Of a DNA stretch of 64,000 bases, positions 1 through 7,765 are shown piece after piece. A program made the position numbers and the translations under genes. The first letter of the stretch is position 1. The number at the start of each line of letters is the position of its first letter. Source of the DNA: Caldilineaceae bacterium (GTDB lineage Bacteria > Chloroflexota > Anaerolineae > Caldilineales > Caldilineaceae); contig JAHBVG010000012.1 in assembly GCA_019637695.1 (NCBI GenBank), positions 1-64,000 of the forward strand. The letters are read 5' to 3'. The notes beneath the pieces are model-generated. The model worked only from the letters and a program-made list of their open reading frames with translations, was not told where the DNA came from and ran no database searches.

Positions 1-1636
1 TCTCGAAAGGATAGTGCCACTGCGCCACCGGCATGGAGCCACTGTCGAACCAGACATCGCAGACCTCGTTGACCCGGCGCATGGTTCCGCCGTCGGGCGC
101 CAGCCAGGTGATCTCGTCCACGTAGGGGCGGTGCAGTTCGAGATCGCTCAGATCGCGACCGACCAACGCCGAGAGTTCGGCGCGGCTGCCCACGCAGACA
201 GCGTAATCGCTGCCCGGCGCGTCGCTCTGCCAGATGGGCAGGGGCGTGGCCCAATAGCGGTCGCGGCCCATGGCCCAATCCACGTTGTTCTCAAGCCAGT
301 TGCCAAAGCGACCGTGCTTGATGTGGTTCGGCACCCAGTTGATCTCTTCGTTGTTGGCGACGAGCCGATCCCTGTATTGGCTGGTGCGCACATACCAGGT
401 TGTCTTGGCCCAGTAGATCAGCGGCGTGTCACAGCGCCAGCAGAAGGGATAGCTGTGTTCGTAGGTCCCCGCTTTGTAGAGCAGACCGCGCCCCTTCAAT
501 TCCTCAGTGATGGCGGGATCGGCCTCTTTGACAAAAACGCCCGCCCACGGCTCTACTTCGGGTTTGAACTGCCCGGCGGCGTCCACGGTTTGGAGGACGG
601 GCAGACCATATTTGCGGCCAACCTCCATATCGTCCGCGCCGAAGGCCGGCGCAATGTGGACGATGCCGGTGCCGTCCGCGGTGGAGACAAAGTCGGCGGT
701 GACGACGTAGGCGTACTCCTCTTCCACCGGGTAAAACTTGAAGAGCGGCGTGTAGTGCTTGCCCGCCAGATCCCTGCCTTTCAACTCGGCCAGCACCTCG
801 TACCCCGGACGCAACACCGCCTCCAGCCGCGCCTTCGCCAGATAGAGGATCGCGCCCGAACCGTCGCGCACCTTGACGTAGTCGATCTCCTTGCCCACGG
901 CCAGCGCCACATTGCCGGGCAGCGTCCACGGCGTAGTGGTCCAGGCCAGGAAGAAGGTGTTCTCTTCGCCCTGCACGGCGAACTTCACATAGACGCTGGG
1001 ATCGACGGTTCCTTCTTTGTAGCCCAGCGAGAGTTCGTGGCTGCTCAAGGGCGTTCCACAGCGCGGGCAATAGGGCACGACCTTGTAGCCCTGGTAAAGC
1101 AGCCCCTTTTGCCAAAACTGTTTGAGGATCCACCAGAGCGACTCGATGTAGTCGTTCTTCATGGTGACGTAGGCATCTTCCAGATCCACCCAGAAGGCCA
1201 TGCGCTCGGTGAGGGCCGACCAATCTTCTAAGTAGTTCCACACCGATTCCTTGCTGCGTTGGTTGAAGGCAGCGACGCCGTACTGCTCGATCTGTTCCTT
1301 GCCGGTGAGGCCAAGCTGTTTTTCCACTTCGAGTTCCACGGGCAAGCCGTGGGTATCCCAGCCGCCTTTGCGCAGGACATAGTAGCCCTGCATGGTTTTG
1401 TAGCGGGGGAACATGTCCTTGAAGGCGCGGGCCAGCACGTGATGGATGCCGGGCCGACCGTTGGCGGTGGGCGGTCCCTCAAAGAAGACGAAGCGCGGGC
1501 CGTCCTTGCGCTCGTCCATAGAGCGCTTGAAGACGTTGCGTTCGCGCCAGAGATGGAGGAGCCGCTCTTCCATCTCCGGGTAGGATACGGAGGATTTGAC
1601 CTCCCGAAAGGTTTCTTTGCTGATTGTACGTGTCAT
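1..1636 (-). CDS. ileS: Isoleucyl-tRNA synthetase, 5' part (runs off the window)
   Basis: Charges tRNA-Ile with isoleucine in the cytoplasm. About 545 N-terminal residues of an enzyme that is normally about 1,000 are present. The translation opens MTRTISKETFREV, shows the class I active-site region PTANGRPGIHH (HIGH equivalent) near residue 60 and the WDTHGLPVE segment. The CP1 editing domain follows, with TTTPWTLPGN and FAPAFGADD-like segments. The 3' end, with the KMSKS loop, lies outside the window. The start ATG follows an AGAGG at a fair distance. It is divergent from the VapBC-like pair with only 93 bp between start codons, and no T-box was seen in that gap, which is notable because an Ile-type T-box lies 3.5 kb upstream on the same strand. 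Confidence 0.95.
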   Translation of the reverse strand, partial: MTRTISKETFREVKSSVSYPEMEERLLHLWRERNVFKRSMDERKDGPRFVFFEGPPTANGRPGIHHVLARAFKDMFPRYKTMQGYYVLRKGGWDTHGLPVELEVEKQLGLTGKEQIEQYGVAAFNQRSKESVWNYLEDWSALTERMAFWVDLEDAYVTMKNDYIESLWWILKQFWQKGLLYQGYKVVPYCPRCGTPLSSHELSLGYKEGTVDPSVYVKFAVQGEENTFFLAWTTTPWTLPGNVALAVGKEIDYVKVRDGSGAILYLAKARLEAVLRPGYEVLAELKGRDLAGKHYTPLFKFYPVEEEYAYVVTADFVSTADGTGIVHIAPAFGADDMEVGRKYGLPVLQTVDAAGQFKPEVEPWAGVFVKEADPAITEELKGRGLLYKAGTYEHSYPFCWRCDTPLIYWAKTTWYVRTSQYRDRLVANNEEINWVPNHIKHGRFGNWLENNVDWAMGRDRYWATPLPIWQSDAPGSDYAVCVGSRAELSALVGRDLSDLELHRPYVDEITWLAPDGGTMRRVNEVCDVWFDSGSMPVAQWHYPFE

Positions 1637-1663
1637 GGTTTGCCTCTGTTGTATGAAAAACAC

Positions 1664-1712
1664 TTGTCAGTCTATATCAATATCGGGTACACTGCGGTCA
1701 GTGAATTGATAT
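1664..1712 (+). promoter_or_regulatory. Promoter with nested inverted repeats before the VapBC-like pair
   Basis: TTGTCA (1664-1669) and TACACT (1688-1693) are separated by 18 bp. The promoter sits inside nested inverted repeats: outer arms ATATCAAT (1674-1681) and ATTGATAT (1705-1712), inner arms CACTG and CAGTG around CGGT. This is the usual layout of an autoregulated toxin-antitoxin operator. Inference from sequence only. Confidence 0.5.
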
Positions 1713-1729
1713 TCGCAGGAGCATCGCAC

Positions 1730-2044
1730 ATGACGACACTCACGGTTGATTTTCCTCAAAATGTTTACGAGCGATTCGCCGCTCTCGCCGAAGCTGAGGG
1801 CAAGACAATGGACGAATATATGCTCGAACTGGTGGAGCAAGCGCTTCCTCCGGTCTCCTATGCACAGAAATCAGCAAGAGATATTTTGAAGGAAGCAGGC
1901 ATGCTTACCGAACTGAGCGACGAACTCAAAGCACTTATCGGTGACGATCCGCCGTCGCTAGATGAAGTGATCGAGATCTTGTCGAACGCTGGTGGTCCGT
2001 CTCTGGGTGAAATTCTCGATCAACAGCGTGGGCCGAAGCCATGA
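1730..2044 (+). CDS. VapB-like antitoxin of a PIN-toxin pair
   Basis: A 104-residue protein starting MTTLTVDFPQNVYERF. The N-terminal 45 residues have the pattern of a ribbon-helix-helix or similar small DNA-binding domain: a beta strand, then helices around EAEGKTMDEYMLELVEQAL. The acidic C-terminal half would wrap the toxin. The start is chosen because CAGGAG lies 8 bp upstream and the inverted-repeat operator precedes it; longer readings run into antisense ileS. It overlaps the toxin start by 4 bp (ATGA), so the two are probably translationally coupled. Family assignment rests mainly on the partner, since the protein itself is not strongly diagnostic. Confidence 0.7.
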   Translation: MTTLTVDFPQNVYERFAALAEAEGKTMDEYMLELVEQALPPVSYAQKSARDILKEAGMLTELSDELKALIGDDPPSLDEVIEILSNAGGPSLGEILDQQRGPKP

Positions 2045-2505
2045 CGGATTACTTCTTAGATTCCAGCGCTGTCCTCAAGCGCTATATAAAAGAAAAAGGC
2101 AGCGATTGGATTCGCACCATCACAGAGCAACGTGATGGTGTAGTCATTCTTGCCCAGCTGACGCTCGTCGAAGTAGCTGCTGCCATTGCGGCAAAATCAC
2201 GCGCACCCGGCGGTATTTCAGATCGACATCGAGAGCGTGTCCTGGAGCGATTTCTCGATGATGTGGACCAACGATATTTGATCGTACCCATGCGCCATGC
2301 GATAGTTGACCGCGCTGTGCGTTTGACTCAGGTTTATCGTCTGCGTGGATACGACGCCATTCAGTTGGCAACCGCACTTGTGATTTTGTCTTCCTTACTG
2401 TCTGCGAACCGGACGGGATTTCGATTTGTCGCCAGCGATGAGGATCTGCTGGACGCTGCCAAAGCAGAGGGATTGCTCATCAACGATCCCCAACAACACA
2501 TCTGA
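2041..2505 (+). CDS. PIN-domain ribonuclease toxin (VapC-like)
   Basis: A 154-residue PIN-domain protein. The acidic residues expected of PIN nucleases are visible: D7 in FLDSSAVLKRY, E44 in LTLVEVAAA, the D in RGYDAIQLATA, and a late D in FVASDEDLLDAA. VapC toxins cleave RNA, often tRNA anticodon loops, and are neutralised by the antitoxin encoded just upstream. It starts within the antitoxin stop codon. It ends 2 bp from the end of the convergent GNAT gene, with no room for a terminator. Confidence 0.88.
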   Translation: MTDYFLDSSAVLKRYIKEKGSDWIRTITEQRDGVVILAQLTLVEVAAAIAAKSRAPGGISDRHRERVLERFLDDVDQRYLIVPMRHAIVDRAVRLTQVYRLRGYDAIQLATALVILSSLLSANRTGFRFVASDEDLLDAAKAEGLLINDPQQHI

Positions 2506-2506
2506 T

Positions 2507-3010
2507 TCACAGATCCATCCGCATCCACTCGATGTCGTAGTAGCGTCCCTCCCACTTGATGTAACCCTCCTCGACAAAGGTGGGGACAAACCCCGCAGAT
2601 AGGTAAAGCTGCCGGGCCGCCTCGTTGCCCACGGTGACGGCGATGATCAACCGTTCCAATCCGCGCTGGGATCGGGCGTGGTCGAGGATCGCACGCATCA
2701 ACGCCCGTCCGCCGCCCTGTCCGCGCGCTTCGGGGATGACATACATACTGCCGACAATGGCGCGGTGGCGCGTCTTGCGTCCTGGGTAACGGTGCAGGGT
2801 GGCGATGCCGCTCAACGTGTTCTCCTCAAAGAGGCCAAAGACAGCCTTATCCGCCGGATCAACGTTCAACCCTGCCGCCACCTGCTCGATAGTCGTATGG
2901 CGCTCATCGTAGTAGTCGCGGCCAAAGGCTTCGGGGTGATCTTGCAGCGCTCGCAGCCAGATCGGTTGATAATGTGCGGCGTCTTCCCCAGTCAAGAGTC
3001 GAACGAACAT
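2507..3010 (-). CDS. GNAT-family N-acetyltransferase
   Basis: A 167-residue acetyltransferase that would transfer acetyl from acetyl-CoA to an amine of unknown substrate. The acetyl-CoA-binding motif A is seen in VIPEARGQGGGRALM (Q/RxxGxG/A type). Motif B is NEAARQLYLSAGF, typical of RimI/PhnO-like members. A strong GGAGGG lies just before the ATG and overlaps the end of the transposase gene: TGA and ATG are separated by one base, so the two are probably co-translated. It is convergent with the PIN toxin. Confidence 0.85.
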   Translation of the reverse strand: MFVRLLTGEDAAHYQPIWLRALQDHPEAFGRDYYDERHTTIEQVAAGLNVDPADKAVFGLFEENTLSGIATLHRYPGRKTRHRAIVGSMYVIPEARGQGGGRALMRAILDHARSQRGLERLIIAVTVGNEAARQLYLSAGFVPTFVEEGYIKWEGRYYDIEWMRMDL

Positions 3011-3011
3011 C

Positions 3012-3539
3012 TCACCCTCCTTGCAAACGGGCCGGTTTTTGCCATCCCCAGCCCAGTTTATAAAGCCCTCGCTCTACCCACGGGCCGTAGCTGCTCGATT
3101 CCCAAAGTTCGGGCCGCGCTGCCAATCCATGCTGCACAGGATCATAATGGATCAGATCGAGCTTGTGGGCGAAGTCATCTACATCGTCAACCCGTTCAAT
3201 GCTGCGCCGACGATCCCAGACTTCCATCTCGCCGGGAATGCCCATCACTTGCAGATAGGAATCATGATAGCGATGCAGGAATCGATCCACGATCTGCCCG
3301 ACGGGTATCCCATCCTCTGGACGAATCAGCAGGTGCAAGTGCGCCGGCAAGATGACGAACCCCAGCATCGTGAAGGCAAGGCGCTGTTTGACCTCACGCA
3401 AGACCGACCGTACCAGATGCGCCGTGGTCCTCTGCCCGAAGAGCGGCTCCCCGTTCACCGCCCAGCACGTGATGAAAGAGATCCCCGGTCGAAAGAAGGG
3501 GGCGTAGGCGGTGGCAGGGCGGTCGGGAATAGGGTTCAT
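3012..3539 (-). CDS. REP-associated tyrosine transposase-like protein (RAYT, Y1 family)
   Basis: A 175-residue IS200/IS605-type Y1 transposase relative. The HUH metal-binding motif is seen as ILPAHLHLLI. The typical C-terminal segment HYDPVQHGLAARPELWESSSY matches the HYNPVKHGL block of RAYT proteins, which is interrupted here only by conservative changes. RAYTs are single-copy domesticated transposases that act on REP palindromes. Three copies of a REP-like palindrome occur in this window (11.2, 33.0 and 45.4 kb), though none directly flanks this gene. It is followed at once by the GNAT gene. Which Tyr is catalytic could not be decided by eye. Confidence 0.82.
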   Translation of the reverse strand: MNPIPDRPATAYAPFFRPGISFITCWAVNGEPLFGQRTTAHLVRSVLREVKQRLAFTMLGFVILPAHLHLLIRPEDGIPVGQIVDRFLHRYHDSYLQVMGIPGEMEVWDRRRSIERVDDVDDFAHKLDLIHYDPVQHGLAARPELWESSSYGPWVERGLYKLGWGWQKPARLQGG

Positions 3540-3599
3540 ACTGCCTCGTAGTGCGTAGCTCGTAAACGGATCCGGCTTCCAATGTAGCGTTATCTCTGC

Positions 3600-3625
3600 A
3601 ACGGACTACGCACTACGCACCTGTC
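3600..3625. repeat. Heptamer array (CTACGCA)
   Basis: Two to three period-7 units (ACTACGC) lie between the transposase and the AlaX-like gene. A related GTAGTGCGTAG string lies at about 3550 in inverse orientation. This is one of the dispersed heptanucleotide families of the window. Confidence 0.6.
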
Positions 3626-3650
3626 TGCGCGATCCATTTCCCAAATACAC

Positions 3651-4385
3651 TCAAACAATCTCCACATAGATCCGCTTGTTGATCGCGCCCTTGCTCTTGT
3701 AATCCACGACCTTCATCCGCCCTACTTCGCGGGTGTTGCGGACGTGGGTGCCGCCGTCGGCCTGAAGATCAAGCCCTTCGAGTTCCACCGTGCGGATCTC
3801 GCTGATCTGCGGCGGCAGCAAATTGATCTTCGTGCGGATCAGATCCGGGATCTGGAACGCTTCCTCGCGCGGCAGGATCTGCGTCTTCACATCGTGGGCA
3901 GCGCGGATCTCGGCGTTACAGCGATCTTCGATTTCGCTGACCAGTTCCTTGCTCATGGCGGCGAACTCGAAATCCATGCGTCCGGCCCCCGGATCCATAT
4001 TGCCGCCGGTCACCTGTGCGCCGTAGTCGCGCCAAACCACCCCGCAAAGGATGTGCATGGCCGTGTGCGTGCGCATAATGGCATAGCGGCGATCCCAATC
4101 CAGCGCGCCGTGGATCGCCGTCCCTTCGGTAATCGATGGCAGACCACCGTCGGTGTTTTCGAGCGTGTGCCAGATCTGCTCGCCTTCTTTGTTGACTTTG
4201 ACCACGCGCAGGCGTTGACCCTCTATGGTCAGCCAGCCTTCATCGTTGGGCTGCCCGCCGCCGCCGGGGAAGAAGGCCGTGCGATCCAATGACACACGCC
4301 GTTTGCCGTCCTTTTCTTCGATGGCCGTAACCAGCGCATCGAACGAGCCAGTATAGGCGTCATCATAGTAGAGCAACGTCGTCAT
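3651..4385 (-). CDS. AlaX-like alanyl-tRNA editing protein
   Basis: A 244-residue free-standing editing domain related to the AlaRS editing and C-terminal region, which hydrolyses mischarged Ser- or Gly-tRNA-Ala. The zinc motif HTAMHIL (HxxxH) is present near residue 105. The second zinc segment appears as ADGGTHV, where many family members have C-GGTH, so the usual Cys is an Asp-preceded variant. The N-terminal FFPGGGGQPNDEG block is also typical. The start is placed at MTTLLYYDD; an upstream ATG at 4421 would overlap the preceding methyltransferase. It is in a run with the upstream methyltransferase, both behind the T-box. Confidence 0.85.
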   Translation of the reverse strand: MTTLLYYDDAYTGSFDALVTAIEEKDGKRRVSLDRTAFFPGGGGQPNDEGWLTIEGQRLRVVKVNKEGEQIWHTLENTDGGLPSITEGTAIHGALDWDRRYAIMRTHTAMHILCGVVWRDYGAQVTGGNMDPGAGRMDFEFAAMSKELVSEIEDRCNAEIRAAHDVKTQILPREEAFQIPDLIRTKINLLPPQISEIRTVELEGLDLQADGGTHVRNTREVGRMKVVDYKSKGAINKRIYVEIV

Positions 4386-4405
4386 TGTTTTCCGCCCTTC
4401 GTCTA

Positions 4406-5155
4406 TTAGGTGCAACGGCACATGACCCGATTGATCGAATAGAAGAAATAGCCCCGCTCATGTTGTTGGGCCAGATCATCCAGCCAGCTTTGTAGATCGC
4501 CCACAGGAATCAGCTCTTTTTCACGCAACCACTGAACCATCATGTAGGCAACCCGGTATCCGTAAAGATCCGGCTGCCAGGCAGTGTTAACCAGTGGATA
4601 GATCGTTACTTCGAGAGAAAGACCCGCCTGGCGACAGATCCCTGGCAGTTCCCGCCCAATCTGTCCACGCGGCCCCGCATCGTTAAACGCGTGGACAATG
4701 CGCCGGTTGAGTTCGACATTCGTGGCATTGAAGACCTGTGTATCAAAGTCCGAATGGACGATCAATGCTACCCCGCCTGGCTTCAGCACCCGTCGCATCT
4801 CCTGAACCGCCAGCAACGGATCGGCCACCCACTCCAGCGTATCCACACAGAGGAGCCGATCAAAGCTGGCGTCGGCGAAGGGCAGATCCTGCGCGTCGCC
4901 GGCGCGGAAGTCGATCCGCGCCGATTGCGCTTTCGCCTGACTGTGCGCTTCCGCATAACGCTCTGGTTTGGGTTCAAGCCCGATCACCTCCGCCACTTCA
5001 GGATAGATCCGCAGCAGCAATTGATCGGCGTCACCCGTGCCACAGCCCACATCGAGGACACGATCCCCTGCCCCAAGAGCAAGGACCGAAAGATAGTGCC
5101 GCCACTGCGCCAGCACATCCGGTATGGGTGGATTCAAGAAATTTTTCTGCGCCAT
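4406..5155 (-). CDS. Class I SAM-dependent methyltransferase (UbiE/Methyltransf_11 type)
   Basis: A 249-residue protein with the Rossmann methyltransferase signature: motif I VLDVGCGTGDADQ near residue 42, motif II around GLEPKPER, the GDAQDLPFADASFD block, and LEWVADPLLAVQEMRRVLKPGG. The substrate cannot be read from the sequence. The start MAQKNF is chosen because GGAG lies 8 bp upstream; an in-frame ATG further up lies in the T-box terminator. It is the first gene after the T-box leader, so its transcription should depend on an uncharged tRNA. It is followed by the AlaX-like gene 20 bp away. Confidence 0.85.
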   Translation of the reverse strand: MAQKNFLNPPIPDVLAQWRHYLSVLALGAGDRVLDVGCGTGDADQLLLRIYPEVAEVIGLEPKPERYAEAHSQAKAQSARIDFRAGDAQDLPFADASFDRLLCVDTLEWVADPLLAVQEMRRVLKPGGVALIVHSDFDTQVFNATNVELNRRIVHAFNDAGPRGQIGRELPGICRQAGLSLEVTIYPLVNTAWQPDLYGYRVAYMMVQWLREKELIPVGDLQSWLDDLAQQHERGYFFYSINRVMCRCT

Positions 5156-5171
5156 CGAATCTCCAGAAAAC

Positions 5172-5510
5172 AAAAAACCCATCCCCCAAACGGGGACGGG
5201 CTAAATAGTCCGCGATACCACCCCAGTTCTCGATCACGAGGATCGAGCACCTCTGTGCAACGCTGCGCCCGAAGAAGTCACACGAACAAAGATACCTACA
5301 CTAACCAATCTTTATTCATCATTCATTCTTTTGCGCAAAGCCGCCGTGAGGATAACGGTTCACGATACCGGTGGCGTCTACTGGGCGGGATACGCGGTTC
5401 GGGCCACTGCTCAGGAGGGATCTTCACAGGTGAAGGGTCGATCCGGCTTACACCCTCCCGGACTCGCTGGACGACGTTTCATCTGTTACTCGTCTCCGTC
5501 AACGCAACTG
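5172..5510 (-). ncRNA. T-box leader, probably isoleucine-responsive, with terminator/antiterminator
   Basis: On the minus strand the conserved T-box GGGTGGTATCGCGG (about 5210-5225) is followed by AGCCCGTCCCCG, then the terminator stem CCCGTCCCC / GGGGGATGGG (5178-5200) and a T run. Further 5' is Stem I: GGAGACGAGTAAC, the CAGCGAGTCCGGG distal element, and the specifier loop strand GTGAAGATCCCTCC (5427-5414). The codon could be GAT (5422-5420) or ATC (5421-5419). The UGGU bulge in the T-box requires discriminator A73, which fits tRNA-Ile and not tRNA-Asp, so ATC is preferred. Uncharged tRNA would stabilise the antiterminator and allow transcription of the downstream methyltransferase and AlaX-like genes. 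Confidence 0.88.
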
Positions 5511-5528
5511 CTGACAGGTTTGTGTTCG

Positions 5529-5557
5529 AGTGTAGCAGGCAGACACTCCCTTGTCAA
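5529..5557 (-). promoter_or_regulatory. Sigma-70-type promoter of the T-box leader
   Basis: A perfect TTGACA (5557-5552) and TACACT (5534-5529) are separated by 17 bp, placing transcription initiation near 5522, just ahead of Stem I. The last base of the -35 box is the first base of the 9-bp duplication flanking the MITE. Confidence 0.8.
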
Positions 5558-5709
5558 TATTTTTAGGGTGTGTTCAAAATGAGTTGGCCGTCTGGGTAGG
5601 GGTTTGGGTGGACGGCAGACGAGCAATAGCTTACGCAGACGATTTTTGTGAGCCGTCCACCCAAACCCTTACGAATCATCAATCCATTCTGAATACACCC
5701 ATATTTTTA
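5557..5709. mobile_element. 135-bp MITE with 9-bp target-site duplication
   Basis: The element spans 5566-5700. Its ends are imperfect inverted repeats: GGGTGTGTTCAAAATGA at the left, and CCATTCTGAATACACCC at the right. Inside is a perfect 17-bp inverted repeat: GGGTTTGGGTGGACGGC (5600-5616) against its complement (5652-5668). ATATTTTTA occurs on both sides (5557-5565 and 5701-5709) as a perfect direct repeat. No coding capacity is seen. The right 35 bp recurs at 47344-47378 with two changes. The mobilising transposase is not in the window. Confidence 0.85.
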
Positions 5710-5740
5710 TGTGATGTTCAACAATCGAAGGGTTGGCCCA

Positions 5741-6472
5741 TCACTGTTCATTCGTCTGAAGCCATGCCTCATACTCAGCCAGCGTCTCCTCGTTTGGGGG
5801 ATAGACGCCGAGGATGCTCGCCCCACCCGCAATCTTCTGCTGGATGAATTCCTCGCGGCGTTCCTGTTCATAGGCGGCGTGGGCTACCTCCTCGGCCATT
5901 CGAGCGGGGATGGCGACCACACCCTCCCCATCCCCCACAAGGATGTCCCCAGGGATCACGGCCACGCCGGCGCAGCCAATTGGCGTCTGCATCTCCACGG
6001 GATGATGGATGACAAATGAGCTGGTGGCGTGGGGCGCGCGGATGTAGGTGGGCAGATCGATCTCCTTGAAGGCAGGTGTATCGCGCAGCGCGCCGTCGGT
6101 GACGATCCCTGCGGCGCCGCGCACCTTGATGCGCGTCCCCAAGATGTTGCCCAACGTCGCGCCCCAGGCGATCTCACCGCGGGCGTCTATCACCAACACA
6201 TCGTCGGGGCCGATGGCTTCCACCGCCAGTCGCTGCACATTGCGCGTGTTGTCGTAGAGTTCATCCGCCAGATCCTCGCGGGCGGGGATGTAGCGCAGCG
6301 TAAAGGCATAGCCCACCATGCGCAGATCCGGGCGTAAGGGGTAGATCCCCGCCAAAAAGGTATTGCGCAGCCCGCGCTTGTTCAACTGCGATGTGATCGT
6401 CGCCGTGGATACCGTCTTGAGTTTTGCAACCGCCTCATCGCTGAGCACATGCGTGCGGATAGATCGAGTCAT
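5741..6472 (-). CDS. RraA-like protein (4-hydroxy-4-methyl-2-oxoglutarate aldolase family)
   Basis: A 243-residue member of the RraA / HMG aldolase fold. The conserved nucleus GAAGIVTDGALRD (G-x3-TDG-x2-RD) carries the Arg and Asp that bind pyruvate-type substrate and metal. The following PIGCAGVAVIPGDILVGDGEGVV block is also typical. The preceding VISTATITSQLNKRG-type N-terminus fits the family. AAAGGACA precedes the ATG. It lies 95 bp from an enolase-superfamily dehydratase on the same strand, which suggests sugar-acid or oxo-acid catabolism rather than RNase E regulation. The exact substrate is unknown. Confidence 0.85.
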   Translation of the reverse strand: MTRSIRTHVLSDEAVAKLKTVSTATITSQLNKRGLRNTFLAGIYPLRPDLRMVGYAFTLRYIPAREDLADELYDNTRNVQRLAVEAIGPDDVLVIDARGEIAWGATLGNILGTRIKVRGAAGIVTDGALRDTPAFKEIDLPTYIRAPHATSSFVIHHPVEMQTPIGCAGVAVIPGDILVGDGEGVVAIPARMAEEVAHAAYEQERREEFIQQKIAGGASILGVYPPNEETLAEYEAWLQTNEQ

Positions 6473-6567
6473 GGATAGATGTCCTTTGAAGAATGAAATA
6501 TGTCGAGAGTAATGCGTGATGGGTAATGTGAGAAAGCTCGCACCACTGACAAATTACGAATTACGTG

Positions 6568-7713
6568 TTACGCCTTCAACCACCGATCCCGTCCGTAGCG
6601 CGCCTGTACGTAGACATACTCATCCATTTCCGGCGCGGAGATGTTGCCACGCGAGGGATAGTGGGCGATGGCCTCTTCGACAATGTCCACGCCCAGGCCG
6701 GGCGTGTCGGGCACGAGGATGGAGCCGTTGACGATGATGGGCTGCGGTTCCATCACCTCGTAGCGTTGCGGAACATCGTCCTCGCGGTGTTCGAGGATGA
6801 GGAAGTTGGGCAGCGTCGCCAGCAAATGGACCGCAGCCATCTCGGCCACCGGTCCCAGCGAACCGTCGTGAGGGGCAAAGCCGATGCCGTGGGCTTCGGC
6901 CATCGCTGCCTGTTTCTTCATCTGCATCAGCCCGCCGGCGCGCCCGGTGTCGGGTTGAACAACGTCCACCAATTCCCGCTCGATCAACTCGCGCAGGCCG
7001 TAGATGTTGGCGTGGCGTTCCCCTGCCGCCAGCGGAATGTCCACATGGCGGCGCACGCGGGCGATGCTCTCCACATTCTCCGGCGCCACCGGGTCCTCGT
7101 AGAAGAGCAGGTTGAACTCTTCCAACGCCTTGCCCAGGGTGATGGCGTCGCCCACGGTCAGCCAGGGCGGACCATGCACATCGACCATAACATCCACATC
7201 GGGGCCCACAGCCTCGCGGATCTCCTTGACCCGCTGCAAAGGATTCTTCACCCCGCCCGCTTTGACGCCGGTGTAGCCCCGTTCCACCATCTTCAAGGCG
7301 GTCTCGGCGTTGCCAGCGTGCGCGTACATGCGGATCTCGTCGCGGATCTTGCCGCCCAGCAGATTCCAGACTGGCACGCCCAGCGCCTTGCCTTTGATAT
7401 CCCACAAGGCCATTTCGATGCCGGTGAGCGCGCCGCCGCCGACAATGCCCGTCATGCCGTGGCCCATCATGGCGATGAACATTTTTTGCCAGATGCGCTC
7501 GATGTTCATGGGATCTTCGCCGATGAGGATTTCGGTCAGATCATGGATGGCGGTCTCGACGACGCGCGGCCAGCCGCTGGCTTCGCCCACGCCGTAGATC
7601 CCCTCGTCGGTGAAGACTTTGACAAAGAGCCAGTTGCGCCGCGCCCAGCCGCCCGCCAGCGCGTCGCCCGTCCCTGCGTGCATGAGATAGGTTTTGATCT
7701 CGGTGATCTTCAT
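6568..7713 (-). CDS. Mandelate racemase/muconate lactonizing enzyme family dehydratase (galactonate dehydratase-like)
   Basis: A 381-residue enolase-superfamily enzyme. Three metal ligands are recognisable in barrel order: D in VMVDVHG, E in LFYEDPV and E in AAGERHANIYG, with H in FAPHDGSLGP as the likely acid/base near the C-terminal end of the barrel. The N-terminal capping domain covers roughly residues 1-125. The family abstracts the alpha-proton of a sugar acid; GERH and the HDGSLGP region resemble D-galactonate dehydratases, but specificity cannot be assigned. The start MKITEIKTYL has AAAGGACA upstream; a longer reading is made of heptamer repeat. It probably acts with the adjacent RraA-like aldolase. 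Confidence 0.85.
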   Translation of the reverse strand: MKITEIKTYLMHAGTGDALAGGWARRNWLFVKVFTDEGIYGVGEASGWPRVVETAIHDLTEILIGEDPMNIERIWQKMFIAMMGHGMTGIVGGGALTGIEMALWDIKGKALGVPVWNLLGGKIRDEIRMYAHAGNAETALKMVERGYTGVKAGGVKNPLQRVKEIREAVGPDVDVMVDVHGPPWLTVGDAITLGKALEEFNLLFYEDPVAPENVESIARVRRHVDIPLAAGERHANIYGLRELIERELVDVVQPDTGRAGGLMQMKKQAAMAEAHGIGFAPHDGSLGPVAEMAAVHLLATLPNFLILEHREDDVPQRYEVMEPQPIIVNGSILVPDTPGLGVDIVEEAIAHYPSRGNISAPEMDEYVYVQARYGRDRWLKA

Positions 7714-7729
7714 CTGGTTGTCCTTTGTG

Positions 7730-7758
7730 ATTGGGTATTGGATATTGGGTATTGGGTG
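7730..7758. repeat. Heptamer array (ATTGGGT/ATTGGAT)
   Basis: Four period-7 units lie immediately upstream of the dehydratase start and before the ABC permease end. Same family as at 10295-10319, 17460-17510 and 61655-61680. Confidence 0.75.
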
Positions 7759-7765
7759 TATCAAC

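Noticed and set aside
14-1231. Long open frame on the plus strand opposite ileS
   Set aside because: The minus strand gives an unmistakable isoleucyl-tRNA synthetase; the plus frame has no recognisable family and is a codon-bias shadow.
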